This document shows positions 7,338-14,614 of a DNA stretch of 25,755 nt, piece after piece (position 1 is the stretch's first letter; the number at the start of each line of letters is the position of its first letter). The notes below the pieces were generated by a model, which saw only the letters and a program-made list of their open reading frames with translations, ran no database searches and had not been told where the DNA came from. Location: positions 1 through 25,755 of the IMG/VR virus record IMGVR_UViG_3300023174_000590. One strand, given 5' to 3'. The translations under genes were made by a program, and so were the position numbers. The stretch comes from a virus.

Positions 7338-8098
7338 CCATCTTTACCATCGTTCTAAATGGGATGCCTTACATCAAAAGGCACATAGATGAATTTACAA
7401 AACTAAAGATTCCTTGGCAATGGCGCATTGTTGAGGGAGTTTCGCTTCCTGTTAATTGTACTCGCTGGTGCAACGAAATCACCTATAAGTATCACAAAAA
7501 CTATATGTCAGTTGATGGAACGCACGAATACTTAAACAACATATCTGGTGGCAATGTTTCCGTGTATTGGCAAGCCAAGCCATTTGCGGGTAAAATTGAA
7601 ATGATTAAAGAGGCATTGCAGGGAGTGGATCATGGCGTTGTCATGGAAATAGACGCTGACGAAATCTGGACAGCCGACAAGCTGGATGCGGTTTATGGTC
7701 TATTGAAAGATGGTGATTACGGAAAGGCGGCGCAGTTTCATTGTAACTATTATGTTGGGGAAAAGAAAAAGGTTGTGACTAGGGAAGGATTTGGGTCGAA
7801 CTGGTATGAATGGTTTAGGGCTTGGAAGTGGGGGCCAAATGTCGAGTTTATCAGCCACGAACCGCCCAAACTAAATGTTCAAGCCCCATTCGTTCCAAGG
7901 GGGGTGACGGAAGCGATGGGGCTAGTATTCGATCATTATGCCTACGCAACCAAAGAACAGGCGCAATTTAAGCAAGACTTTTATGGCTACAAGGGGTTGG
8001 TTGAGGGATGGGAAGAATTGCAAAAAACAAGTGGCCCGGTAAGGCTCTCAAACTATTTCCCATTCTTACACGACAAGAGCGTAGCCGATGACTGTTAA
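7331..8098 (+). CDS. Glycosyltransferase (GT2/GT-A-like)
   Basis: A 255-residue protein starting at ATG 7331, overlapping the preceding gene by seven bases. It starts with a GT-A strand, MLTIFTIVLNGMPYIKRHID, then has the EIDADEIW motif with D108 and D110 as the metal and nucleotide-sugar binding residues. The remainder is Trp/Tyr-rich. It resembles phage and capsule GTs that begin with the 'FTIVLNGMPYI' pattern. It probably works in the same glycan pathway as the other transferases of the cassette. Confidence 0.68.
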   Translation: MLTIFTIVLNGMPYIKRHIDEFTKLKIPWQWRIVEGVSLPVNCTRWCNEITYKYHKNYMSVDGTHEYLNNISGGNVSVYWQAKPFAGKIEMIKEALQGVDHGVVMEIDADEIWTADKLDAVYGLLKDGDYGKAAQFHCNYYVGEKKKVVTREGFGSNWYEWFRAWKWGPNVEFISHEPPKLNVQAPFVPRGVTEAMGLVFDHYAYATKEQAQFKQDFYGYKGLVEGWEELQKTSGPVRLSNYFPFLHDKSVADDC

Positions 8099-8762
8099 AA
8101 CAATCAAATACTCGCAAAGGCTAGGGGATGTGCTTCGATGCCTACCTGCCGCAAAGTATTTGTCCGATAAGGGACATGAGGTTTTTATAGATTGCTTTGC
8201 CCAATACCACGGAGTCTTTGAAATGACTTCTTATGTAAAGGCTGGGCATAGGCAAGGGGACATTATTGATTTGGAGATTTGGCCCAATCGCTATGAGGCT
8301 TTTATTAAAAGCAAAAAGACATGGCATGATTTTGTATATAGCCATCCAGAGATTAAGGGCGCAGACAAGACAAACATTGTATTGGATCGGCTAGATTCTG
8401 AGCGAATCAAGGGAATGCCAGAAAAGTACAATCTAGTGGCTCCATTTGGCATAAGCCAAAGCGACAAAAGAAACCCCATCGAAATTATTGTTGAAGCCAG
8501 AAAGCAGATGGGCGAAAAGGATTTTTATGTGCTTTGCCCGGAGGGACTAGCAATCAGCGGATTAAATTGCTACACCGCCCCCACGATTACGGATATGGCA
8601 AAGATCATAAGGGATGCCGATGGGTTTTGGACAATCAATAGTTCCCCGGTGATTCTTGCTTCGGCGGTTAGGAGGGGGAAAGAAACAATCTTTTACCCAG
8701 AACGAGGCGCAAGTGAGGTTCAGAATGTGTGGAGATTTGACGGCTTGGTTAGGGCTGATTGA
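8088..8762 (+). CDS. GT9/heptosyltransferase-like GT-B protein
   Basis: A 224-residue protein overlapping the previous gene by 11 bases. The start MTVKTIKYSQRLGDVLRCLPAA has the GDVLRCLPAAKYL pattern of ADP-heptose:LPS heptosyltransferases (GT9). The C-terminal half has NLVAPFGIS and later TDMAKIIRDADGFWTINSSPVILASA, a GT-B nucleotide-sugar site in which a Ser/Thr-rich loop follows a strand. At 224 residues it is shorter than the usual GT9 of about 320-350, so domains are reduced. It would add a sugar within the cassette's glycan. It is the last gene of the cassette and ends in TTGACA. Confidence 0.62.
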   Translation: MTVKTIKYSQRLGDVLRCLPAAKYLSDKGHEVFIDCFAQYHGVFEMTSYVKAGHRQGDIIDLEIWPNRYEAFIKSKKTWHDFVYSHPEIKGADKTNIVLDRLDSERIKGMPEKYNLVAPFGISQSDKRNPIEIIVEARKQMGEKDFYVLCPEGLAISGLNCYTAPTITDMAKIIRDADGFWTINSSPVILASAVRRGKETIFYPERGASEVQNVWRFDGLVRAD

Positions 8763-8777
8763 CACTAAGAAAGGACT

Positions 8778-9095
8778 ATGGGCGGCTCCATAGAAACTTC
8801 CTATTTTGGCAAAGATTTGACCTACATGATTGGCGATCTTTGGTCAGCCGTAACAGGACTAGGAACAAACACGGCATCGGCAAGCGTGACTGACTTAGCC
8901 AACGCCTCTGAATTGGATGTAGGCGGAGAGGTGTTTAGAATTACACAAAATATGGTTGTGAGTGCATCGGCTGTTTCCACGCCCTCAATCGGTTCCCTTT
9001 GCACCGTGTCCGGGGTAGAACGCATGGTTGGCTCTTATTCAGTCAGTCCAGACGGCCTTTCCTATTCCATCGACCTAGCCGGAATCACCACCTAG
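8778..9095 (+). CDS. Putative head-tail joining protein
   Basis: A 105-residue protein. AAAGGA at 8770-8775 is close to ATG 8778, so spacing is tight. The C-terminal half (IGSLCTVSGVERMVGSYSVS then PDGLSYSIDLAGI) matches the pattern of lambda FII-like head-tail joining proteins, in which a beta strand 'V-x-G-x-x-Y-x-V' leads to PDG-x-(G/S) and a final strand. Its position, first after the sugar cassette and before tail genes, fits. Evidence is positional and pattern-based. Confidence 0.4.
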   Translation: MGGSIETSYFGKDLTYMIGDLWSAVTGLGTNTASASVTDLANASELDVGGEVFRITQNMVVSASAVSTPSIGSLCTVSGVERMVGSYSVSPDGLSYSIDLAGITT

Positions 9096-9097
9096 TC

Positions 9098-9511
9098 ATG
9101 GCATCCATCGAGAGGGAGTGTGAACTTGCCCTAATCAATGCCGTAAGCGCGGCATCGGTTACAAGCTATACAAGCGAAAGGGACACGGCCAGATTGCTCC
9201 CGAATGTCACCGCCAAGGCCACCCTAACAAACGAGCTTCTAGGGCCATTTACAGGCGTTTTTGGCCTATCTGCGACCCTTACTTACGCCGCAAAGGCAGA
9301 CACAGGGAGCCGGGCAGGATTCGATAACGAGTTTGAAAGCATTGTTCAAGAGCTTTATCAGTCCCCCAATTTGGCTTCCTACATGACCTCAAACTCCAAT
9401 CTAACTGTTTATAAGGCATCCATTAACTCAGAAACAGGAAGCATTGTCGCAAGCAATAGGACTTGGAAAAGGGATATTGCTTTGAGCATTCAAGCGAGTG
9501 CCAAAAAATGA
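9098..9511 (+). CDS. Tail-completion-like protein, first of two tandem paralogues
   Basis: A 137-residue protein. ATG 9098 is two bases after the previous stop; a longer frame exists upstream but overlaps that gene. It shares its whole architecture with the next gene: RLLPNVTAKA, LLGPFTGVFGLSATLTY, FDNEFESIVQELYQ and a final RTWKRDIALSIQAS. Position before the tail tube suggests a tail terminator or neck protein, but I know no named family from the sequence alone. Confidence 0.5.
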   Translation: MASIERECELALINAVSAASVTSYTSERDTARLLPNVTAKATLTNELLGPFTGVFGLSATLTYAAKADTGSRAGFDNEFESIVQELYQSPNLASYMTSNSNLTVYKASINSETGSIVASNRTWKRDIALSIQASAKK

Positions 9512-10002
9512 GCCAATCAGTATCCTATTACGTCGAGAACGCCGTAGCCGACCTATTGGATAACGTGGCTGGGCTGAATGTCTATGTGTCCAATCGCAAG
9601 GGCGGGAGGCTTTTTCCCTATGTAAGCATTAAGGCCGATGTTAATAATCAAATGCTTGGAAATTATACAGGCGTTTATGATATGTCCGTGGCCGTGAACT
9701 ATTCAGATACAGCGGCAAAGGTTTCCCAAGAAGATTTTGATGGGGAATATTGCAACATATTTGAAGCGTTCTATGAGGAAACTCCTACTTTGTCCTCAAA
9801 GCTAAATGCCGTAGCTAGTGGAGTTTTCATTTATATGGCAAGAATAACCAGCCAAAATCCGACTATACGAACACCAAAAAGAGCATGGCAAAGGGGCTTG
9901 ACCCTTAATATATATGCCACACCTACCCCGGCTTCACCTACTTATCTTGCATCTCTAGACTTCTCCGATCATCGAAATTCCATGTATATTGGCTTAATTT
10001 AA
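9508..10002 (+). CDS. Tail-completion-like protein, second tandem paralogue
   Basis: A 164-residue protein whose ATG 9508 overlaps the previous stop. It aligns along its length with the preceding protein: RLFPYVSIKA, MLGNYTGVYDMSVAVNY, FDGEYCNIFEAFYE and KRAWQRGLTLNIYA. It has an extra C-terminal tail of about 30 residues. Two adjacent copies suggest a duplication with divergence, possibly one copy as tail terminator and one as neck or stopper. The pair is specific to this part of the map. Confidence 0.5.
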   Translation: MSQSVSYYVENAVADLLDNVAGLNVYVSNRKGGRLFPYVSIKADVNNQMLGNYTGVYDMSVAVNYSDTAAKVSQEDFDGEYCNIFEAFYEETPTLSSKLNAVASGVFIYMARITSQNPTIRTPKRAWQRGLTLNIYATPTPASPTYLASLDFSDHRNSMYIGLI

Positions 10003-10018
10003 CAAAGGATAATCAGAT

Positions 10019-11014
10019 ATGGCACTCCGCATTCTTGACGGCAATCAGACCTCTACCACGCTTGCAACCACAGTATCTGGTGGGGCGCATTATCCTAATC
10101 ATATTATTGCAAGTTCCGTCACCATCTCCTCTCTCCCCGCCATATCTGGCACGGTCACGGCGAATGTGCCAGTCCTTGGTTTTGATGTAGATACTTACGG
10201 AACTTTACCTCAATGGTTTGGTGGAATAGATACGGTTGGAGTTCATACAAAATTAGTAATGTATGATCCAGTAACAACAGATAATAATTTTGTAAGCGCA
10301 TCAAATCCACTACCCATATCTGGCACGGTCACGTTCGGCAACTCCGTCACCATCGGCTCCCTCCCCGTCCAACTCTCCACCACCACCATCGGCGGGACGG
10401 CTCGGCTTAACGTCACTCTCTCCTCGGCCACTACGATAGGCGCAACGGCTCCTAGCTATGGGAATCTTTACGGCGGATCGGATGGGACAAATCTAAGAGC
10501 CATCAGCGTGGATACCTCTGGTCGCACGGTTGTAACTGGATCTGTAAGTGTTGCAAACACCGTTCCGGTCAGCGGAACATTCTGGCAAGCAACCCAGCCT
10601 GTAAGCGGAACCGTTACGGCTAACATCAGCGGAACCGTGCCAGTAAGCATTTCCTCTGTAACCATCGGCAACACGGTAACCGTGGCTGGAACAGTTACGG
10701 CCAACGTTGCCAGCACCACGGTCACCATCTCGGCGCAACCCTCTGGCGCTTTAACCACTCGCTTTGGCTCCGTGACTACTGCGAACACATCGCAGATTAC
10801 CACCGCAGTCACCAACACATCCCGCAAGTATCTCCTAGCTCAAAATATCTCTACTGGAACGGTGACGATTGGCATTGGCTTTTCTCCCACCACCACGCAA
10901 GGCATTCAGCTTACCGCCGGAGCCGGGCTGACGTTTGATTCGTTCGTGCCTACTGGAGCCGTCTATTGGCTAGGGGCAACTACAGGCGCAACTTGGACTA
11001 TCCTTGAAGGATAA
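10019..11014 (+). CDS. Repetitive beta-rich tail fibre or virion protein
   Basis: A 331-residue Thr/Ser/Val/Gly-rich protein starting at ATG 10019 after AACAAAGGATAATC. Residues about 35-240 consist of imperfect repeats with the themes ISGTVTANV, SSVTIGN and SGTVPVS, which fit an elongated beta structure. The C-terminal 100 residues lose the repeats and have a conserved-looking end with TNTSRKYLLAQNISTGTVTI, a globular tip domain. Proteins of this kind are fibres or decoration proteins of siphoviruses. Its place before the tail tube gene is not usual for a distal fibre; it may instead decorate the head or neck. Confidence 0.6.
   Translation: MALRILDGNQTSTTLATTVSGGAHYPNHIIASSVTISSLPAISGTVTANVPVLGFDVDTYGTLPQWFGGIDTVGVHTKLVMYDPVTTDNNFVSASNPLPISGTVTFGNSVTIGSLPVQLSTTTIGGTARLNVTLSSATTIGATAPSYGNLYGGSDGTNLRAISVDTSGRTVVTGSVSVANTVPVSGTFWQATQPVSGTVTANISGTVPVSISSVTIGNTVTVAGTVTANVASTTVTISAQPSGALTTRFGSVTTANTSQITTAVTNTSRKYLLAQNISTGTVTIGIGFSPTTTQGIQLTAGAGLTFDSFVPTGAVYWLGATTGATWTILEG
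10140..10333 (+). repeat. Direct repeat copies inside the beta-repeat gene
   Basis: An identical 20-base run beginning CCATATCTGGCACGG lies at 10140-10159 and 10314-10333, 174 bases apart. Shorter GGAACCGT(T/G)-type variants follow after 10560. The repeats encode SGTV units and probably arose by unit duplication. Confidence 0.75.
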
Positions 11015-11017
11015 GGC

Positions 11018-11710
11018 ATGAGCGGCTTTTTTGGAGGAGGAGGGACGGCTCCTGTGAACATGACAGGAGCAACAAGTAGCGTTACTGGAACGGCTGGGTA
11101 TGTTCCTGCTCCTGCGGCTGGGCAAGATCGTCATGTGTTAGCTGGTAATGCAACATTTATTCCAAATGTCCCGCTTGTTAGGCCAACTTCTGCAAGTGGA
11201 AGGCTGATTGGTTGCATTGGAGCCAATACAAGAGCCAATCAAGTATATGGAAACTCACAAACAAACACTATTTTTTCTCCCATATTTCTTCCTAGCGGAA
11301 CAATTACGGCAATCGGATTAACCTTTTTTTCTCAAATCACTGGGAATGTAAGATATGGGATTTATGACTCAACTTCTGGTGATGCACCAACGACACTTCT
11401 AGGAAGCGGAACTGCATCAACACTTACTGCGGCGGCGGCAAATGCGGCTGTTGTGGTGTCTAGTTTATCGATTGCAATAGTTGGTGGCCTTTATTGGATT
11501 GCCTTGCAACAAGATCAGGCAAATAGCGTAAATCATGTAACCGCTGGAAACGGATGGGCATATCAGTTTGCTGGATTTACAAGTGCTGGATTACTTACAG
11601 GACAAACTCTTTCTTGCGCCAGAAGCTATTCGTCTGGGCTAGAAACAACTAGATCGGTGGCAATCGATTATACTTACAATGCTTGGCCGCTTTTCTATGT
11701 AACAATATGA
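11018..11710 (+). CDS. Putative tail fibre or receptor-binding protein
   Basis: A 230-residue Gly/Ala/Thr/Ser-rich protein starting three bases after the preceding stop. The N-terminal part GTAGYVPAPAAGQDRHVLAG follows the 'GTAGFVPAPAAG' theme frequent at the N-terminus of siphophage tail fibres, where it attaches to another fibre protein. The rest, from about residue 70, has GGLYWIALQQDQ and similar strands of a globular beta-sandwich like a carbohydrate-binding tip. It forms a pair with the repetitive gene before it. Confidence 0.55.
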   Translation: MSGFFGGGGTAPVNMTGATSSVTGTAGYVPAPAAGQDRHVLAGNATFIPNVPLVRPTSASGRLIGCIGANTRANQVYGNSQTNTIFSPIFLPSGTITAIGLTFFSQITGNVRYGIYDSTSGDAPTTLLGSGTASTLTAAAANAAVVVSSLSIAIVGGLYWIALQQDQANSVNHVTAGNGWAYQFAGFTSAGLLTGQTLSCARSYSSGLETTRSVAIDYTYNAWPLFYVTI

Positions 11711-12036
11711 AGCAATATATTTATGAAAATGGTCAGTTTGTTTCGGTTGTAGACAATAGAAGTCTAGCTGAAGCCATAAGGCTTAATGTTGAAGTTAACA
11801 GAGAAAAGGCAAGTCAGGCTATTCAAGCGGCTGGCCTAGACGAATCCACCCAACAAAACGCCGCCCTTGGCATCTATTCGGCAGAACGTTGCGAGGCTAT
11901 CAAATCCTACATCGCCGCTTGTCGTAACGAATACCTACGGTGCAAAGCTCTCATCCTAGCCGCCCAGACCAACGATGAGTCCGATGCGGTGCAGTTTGTG
12001 GCTCCAAGTGTTCCAGAAAATTTATGGACTCGGTAG
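11707..12036 (+). CDS. Hypothetical protein after the fibre genes
   Basis: A 109-residue protein whose ATG 11707 overlaps the preceding stop (ATGA). The N-terminal MKQYIYENGQFVSVVDNRSL is a beta hairpin-like start; the rest is helical and rich in Ala, Glu and Asn with three cysteines. Its size and its place directly after a fibre gene would fit a fibre-assembly chaperone, but no family is recognised. Confidence 0.5.
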   Translation: MKQYIYENGQFVSVVDNRSLAEAIRLNVEVNREKASQAIQAAGLDESTQQNAALGIYSAERCEAIKSYIAACRNEYLRCKALILAAQTNDESDAVQFVAPSVPENLWTR

Positions 12037-12170
12037 ATGGCTTGGAAGAATTTACCCAAGACGAAATTATGAGGGCATTGGATTATCTTTTACAAGAGGG
12101 ATTTGTAAAAGCCGTGATTCGTAATGGCGAGCCTTACCTTGTTATCACTGATGAGGCGCAAAACCTATGA
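12024..12170 (+). CDS. Very small helical protein
   Basis: A 48-residue ORF from ATG 12024 to TGA 12170, overlapping the preceding gene by 13 bases and the next ATG by four. It reads as helix (TQDEIMRALDYLLQEG) followed by a two-stranded wing (VKAVIRNGEPYLVITDE), so it looks like half a winged helix. It fills the only gap between its neighbours. No function can be given. Confidence 0.55.
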   Translation: MDSVDGLEEFTQDEIMRALDYLLQEGFVKAVIRNGEPYLVITDEAQNL

Positions 12171-12412
12171 GTGACGATAAAAGCATAGGTGATATTCGCG
12201 AAAGAATTGCCCGGATGGAACAAAGACAAATTCAGCTTCACGAAATGATTACGCTTTCATTAAGCAATTTTGGAGACCTAGCCAATCGCACCCGAAAATT
12301 AGAAGAGGATGCCCATGCCATTAAGACAAAATTATGGCTGGCCGGGTTGGTTGGTGGAGCAATTTTTAGTACCGCTTGGGCGGTATTTAAGAGAAGAATC
12401 GGAATTGAGTAA
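12167..12412 (+). CDS. Holin-like membrane protein (XhlA type)
   Basis: An 81-residue protein with an N-terminal coiled coil (IGDIRERIARMEQRQIQLHE and a continuing heptad pattern to about residue 52). It has one hydrophobic segment (LWLAGLVGGAIFSTAWAVF, residues 56-74) and a short basic tail (KRRIGIE). This is the layout of haemolysin XhlA-like holins. It lies before the tail tube gene and away from the endolysin at 20169, so it may be a membrane protein with another role. A second small membrane protein stands at 19423. Confidence 0.5.
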   Translation: MSDDKSIGDIRERIARMEQRQIQLHEMITLSLSNFGDLANRTRKLEEDAHAIKTKLWLAGLVGGAIFSTAWAVFKRRIGIE

Positions 12413-12444
12413 GAAAACTTGACATAAAAGAAAGGATAACAATT

Positions 12445-12792
12445 ATGGCCGCTACAACTATCGGAACTTCATCGTTGGTATTTGGATTAACCGCAGAAAC
12501 AGGTGGACTTGTGCAGTCCTTCTCGGAAGTGCGTAATGTTGAGAAACAGGAAGTTCGCAATCAAGTTGGTGATATTACTGGCGTTGCTTTCTATAACGCC
12601 ACAACCGCTTATAGCCTCAGCATCACCACTACCGGGGGATATCTAACCACCACGGCTGGCGCGGCGATCTCTCTTGCTAATGCGGTTTCCTCGACTGGTT
12701 CGACCCGCATCGACTCGCTGACGATCAACCGATCCAATGATGGTTTCGTCACGGTGGACATCTCGGCCACAGGCTATCCGAACGTAGTTTAA
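12445..12792 (+). CDS. Putative major tail tube protein
   Basis: A 115-residue beta-rich, Thr/Ser/Gly-rich protein with codon use like the capsid gene. The leader (AAAGAAAGGATAACAATT) has a strong GAAAGG nine bases before ATG 12445. The segment FSEVRNVEKQEVRNQVGDIT and the following YNATTAYSLSITTTG look like tail-tube proteins that stack as hexameric rings. The gene precedes the chaperone pair and the tape measure, as in most siphoviruses. It is short compared with the usual 150-250 residues, so a tube without extra domains is assumed. Confidence 0.55.
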   Translation: MAATTIGTSSLVFGLTAETGGLVQSFSEVRNVEKQEVRNQVGDITGVAFYNATTAYSLSITTTGGYLTTTAGAAISLANAVSSTGSTRIDSLTINRSNDGFVTVDISATGYPNVV

Positions 12793-12793
12793 T

Positions 12794-12822
12794 AGAGGTT
12801 TTAATCCTCTAATTGAAATCCT
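12794..12822 (+). other. Small hairpin plus AATCCT pair before a gene without Shine-Dalgarno
   Basis: AGAGG (12794-12798) pairs with CCTCT (12806-12810), right after the TAA at 12790-12792. AATCCT occurs at 12803 and again in GAAATCCT at 12815-12822, eight bases before ATG 12831. No T-run follows, so it is not a standard terminator. Two other genes here (4402, 18856) have GAAATCCT before their start. Confidence 0.45.
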
Positions 12823-12830
12823 AACAGCTT

Positions 12831-13205
12831 ATGTCGGAACTTTCTTGGGGAACAACCAATATCAAAGTGGCATCTGCCGTTGCCGCATTTGGCGGAAAAT
12901 TGCGGCAAAACGATCCTGTAACCACTCAAGTATTTGAGGGTGGGCGCAGGCAAGTCACGTTCTGGTTTGAGGCTGGCATGGCACAAGAGACAAAGGCTGA
13001 AATGGAATGCTCTTGGCCCGATATGAAAAGCGACAATGAAAGCCCTATTCGCTACGTTCGAGCCGCCTTGGAAAACAGAGAAACGCTTCTAGGGCTTGTT
13101 AAAAGAGCCGAACCCATCCGGGTGATACAAAGGGGCGGGCAAACCCTCTTAGTGCCAGAGAATGCCCGCCCAGAGCTAAAGAAGGCACTCTTAAACAAAC
13201 TATGA
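12831..13205 (+). CDS. Hypothetical tail-module protein
   Basis: A 124-residue protein overlapping the next start by four bases. The N-terminal TTNIKVASAVAAFGGKLRQ and the charged C-terminal half (RAALENRETLLGLVKRAEP, then NARPELKKALLN) are visible, but I recognise no family. It lies between the tube and the chaperone pair, so it probably works in tail assembly. It has no Shine-Dalgarno; a hairpin and GAAATCCT precede it. Confidence 0.5.
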   Translation: MSELSWGTTNIKVASAVAAFGGKLRQNDPVTTQVFEGGRRQVTFWFEAGMAQETKAEMECSWPDMKSDNESPIRYVRAALENRETLLGLVKRAEPIRVIQRGGQTLLVPENARPELKKALLNKL

Positions 13206-13576
13206 ATGACATCCTAAATGACGAACTAAATTCAGCTTTTATTGCCAATGATAGGCAATTCAAGGGAGAAGCGATTGCGCCCTATACCGAGGGTTCTAGA
13301 TTGCTTCTTTTGCAAGTAAGAGACGAACAAGATAGCTCTGTATTCTTTATTTGGGCGTTTCTCTATATGCACATTCAGCTTGCCAAGAGCAAGAAGGACG
13401 CAATCAAACTGGCTTGGAACAAGGATTTATTTAGGGAAAAGGTGATGGATTGGATTGAAAATAAGAACGAGCAAGACCGGGCAGAGGCCACGAACATCGT
13501 TTCATCCATCATTGAGCAATCCCAAAAAGGACAGGTAGAGCCGATTGGAAGTAATTCAGAATTGGGAAACGCCTAA
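13202..13576 (+). CDS. Tail assembly chaperone, gpG-like
   Basis: A 124-residue acidic protein (MNDILNDELNSAFIAN..., then a helical middle, then EQDRAEATNIVSSIIEQS). It lies between the tail tube and the tape measure, as lambda gene G does. Its last codons contain the slippery heptamer G GGA AAC (13564-13570), from which a -1 shift would fuse it to the next frame as a 194-residue gpGT-like protein (13202-13785). The chaperone would bind the tape measure and the tube during assembly. The short form would be made in excess, as in lambda. Confidence 0.72.
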   Translation: MNDILNDELNSAFIANDRQFKGEAIAPYTEGSRLLLLQVRDEQDSSVFFIWAFLYMHIQLAKSKKDAIKLAWNKDLFREKVMDWIENKNEQDRAEATNIVSSIIEQSQKGQVEPIGSNSELGNA

Positions 13577-13614
13577 TGCCAGCAGGGACAGCCGCCCACG
13601 TTTTCTTGCTGGCA
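13564..13614 (+). promoter_or_regulatory. Programmed -1 frameshift signal in the tail chaperone
   Basis: GGGAAAC at 13564-13570 is in the X XXY YYZ register of the upstream frame (codons end g|gga|aac), and the upstream stop TAA follows at 13574. TGCCAGCA (13577-13584) pairs perfectly with TGCTGGCA (13607-13614). The stem begins six bases after the slippery heptamer and can be lengthened inward by pairs 13585-13588 with 13603-13606 (two of them G-U). The spacing and stem are those of known stimulatory structures. Confidence 0.8.
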
Positions 13615-13785
13615 GAAAAGACCGGGTGGACGATTGACTATATTTTATGGGAAGTGCCTTTATCTCTTATGTGCCAAGCAAGCCATGTCTGGATGTGGAT
13701 GAATGGGGCAAAAGTAGTTAGACGCAAGTCTGGAACCACTAAGGATAAGCAAGAACTTGCAAACATTCTAGGTGTAGAGATTTAA
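13576..13785 (+). CDS. Tail assembly chaperone T-like extension (made by -1 frameshift)
   Basis: A 69-residue frame whose ATG 13576 shares its first base with the upstream stop (TAATG). The frame itself is open from 13555. Trp/Met-rich helices (GWTIDYILWEVPLSLMCQAS, then HVWMWMNGAKVV) match the T part of lambda-type GT proteins. It is in the -1 frame relative to the gene at 13202, so frameshifting would make a fusion; separate initiation at the TAATG overlap cannot be excluded. In lambda, the GT fusion binds the tape measure and recruits tube subunits. Confidence 0.65.
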   Translation: MPAGTAAHVFLLAEKTGWTIDYILWEVPLSLMCQASHVWMWMNGAKVVRRKSGTTKDKQELANILGVEI

Positions 13786-13800
13786 CAAGAAGCAAAAGTT

Positions 13801-14613
13801 ATGCCACTCGCCAAATCAGTAAGCGCATCTGTGCAAGGTGGCGGGATTGTGTCCAATATTCCAGAGCTACAGGCATGGCTTAAGGAATATGTAAAGGTTC
13901 GCAATCAAACAGTTTATCAATCCGTAATGGAAAAGATGCGAAATATAGCATATAAGGCTTGGCAATATACATATTATTCTGAACCATCAAACATTAAAGC
14001 ACAGCTATCCAGTCTTCCGATTACCAAAGATACTGCAAAAAGAGGCGGGAATACGCAATTTGTCGGACTTTATAAGCTCATTAATTGGGAAAGAAAGAAT
14101 AAGGGGCTTGATCCGCTTGGTGGTTCAAGGAAAAGAATTAAGGGTAAGAAGAAATACCTTGTAAGACAAACAAAACCAACTGCATTATATATGCAGGGCA
14201 AATATAAAGGGTTTTTAGCGGCTAGAGCCAGATCCGCAAGATGGTTAAGATTAGGATGGATGGCCGCGCTCAAGTCTATGGGAGTAAGCGGAACAAGGGG
14301 AAAGAATTGGGGTGGTGGAGAGGATGCTACTTTAGACAGAATAACTGGTAAGGCTTATGGGGGAGGGTCAAGCATTAAAAAAATTGGCCCCGGAAATACT
14401 GAATTTATGATTTATAATGGCGTGGGTGTTTTTGACCATAGATATAAACCAGTTAGATCAAGGCCAGATACAGATGTACAAAAAGCTAGATCCGTTCAAA
14501 ATGCTGGCCTTAATAAAGCTATTGAGGAAGAAATTAAAAACATGGCAAAATTGATTATTCAAAGATCATCTGACATTTGGAATGGAAAAGAAGTTAAAGT
14601 AAAAGTTGTTTAA
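13801..14613 (+). CDS. Basic hypothetical tail-module protein
   Basis: A 270-residue, strongly basic protein (Lys/Arg/Gly-rich, for example KRIKGKKKYLVRQTKP). It lies between the chaperone pair and the tape measure. A helical N-terminus (IPELQAWLKEYVKVRNQTVY) recalls minor tail or HK97 gp10-like proteins, followed by a lengthy, low-hydrophobicity core. It is A+T-rich, as is the tape measure. I do not recognise a family. Overlap with the next gene is avoided (stop at 14613, next ATG 14615). Confidence 0.5.
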   Translation: MPLAKSVSASVQGGGIVSNIPELQAWLKEYVKVRNQTVYQSVMEKMRNIAYKAWQYTYYSEPSNIKAQLSSLPITKDTAKRGGNTQFVGLYKLINWERKNKGLDPLGGSRKRIKGKKKYLVRQTKPTALYMQGKYKGFLAARARSARWLRLGWMAALKSMGVSGTRGKNWGGGEDATLDRITGKAYGGGSSIKKIGPGNTEFMIYNGVGVFDHRYKPVRSRPDTDVQKARSVQNAGLNKAIEEEIKNMAKLIIQRSSDIWNGKEVKVKVV

Positions 14614-14614
14614 T

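Noticed and set aside
11018-11710. Diversity-generating retroelement target in the fibre gene
   Set aside because: No reverse transcriptase gene or template repeat with adenine-specific differences is present in the window.
12419-12447. lac-like TTGACA...GGATAACAATT as a promoter-operator
   Set aside because: The best -10 (AATTAT) would place the transcript start inside the tail tube gene; GGATAAC also serves as the Shine-Dalgarno region.
13538-13560. CCAAAAAG region (13530-13541) as the frameshift site
   Set aside because: The -1 frame from there meets TAA at 13552-13554; only GGGAAAC at 13564 leads into the T-like frame.
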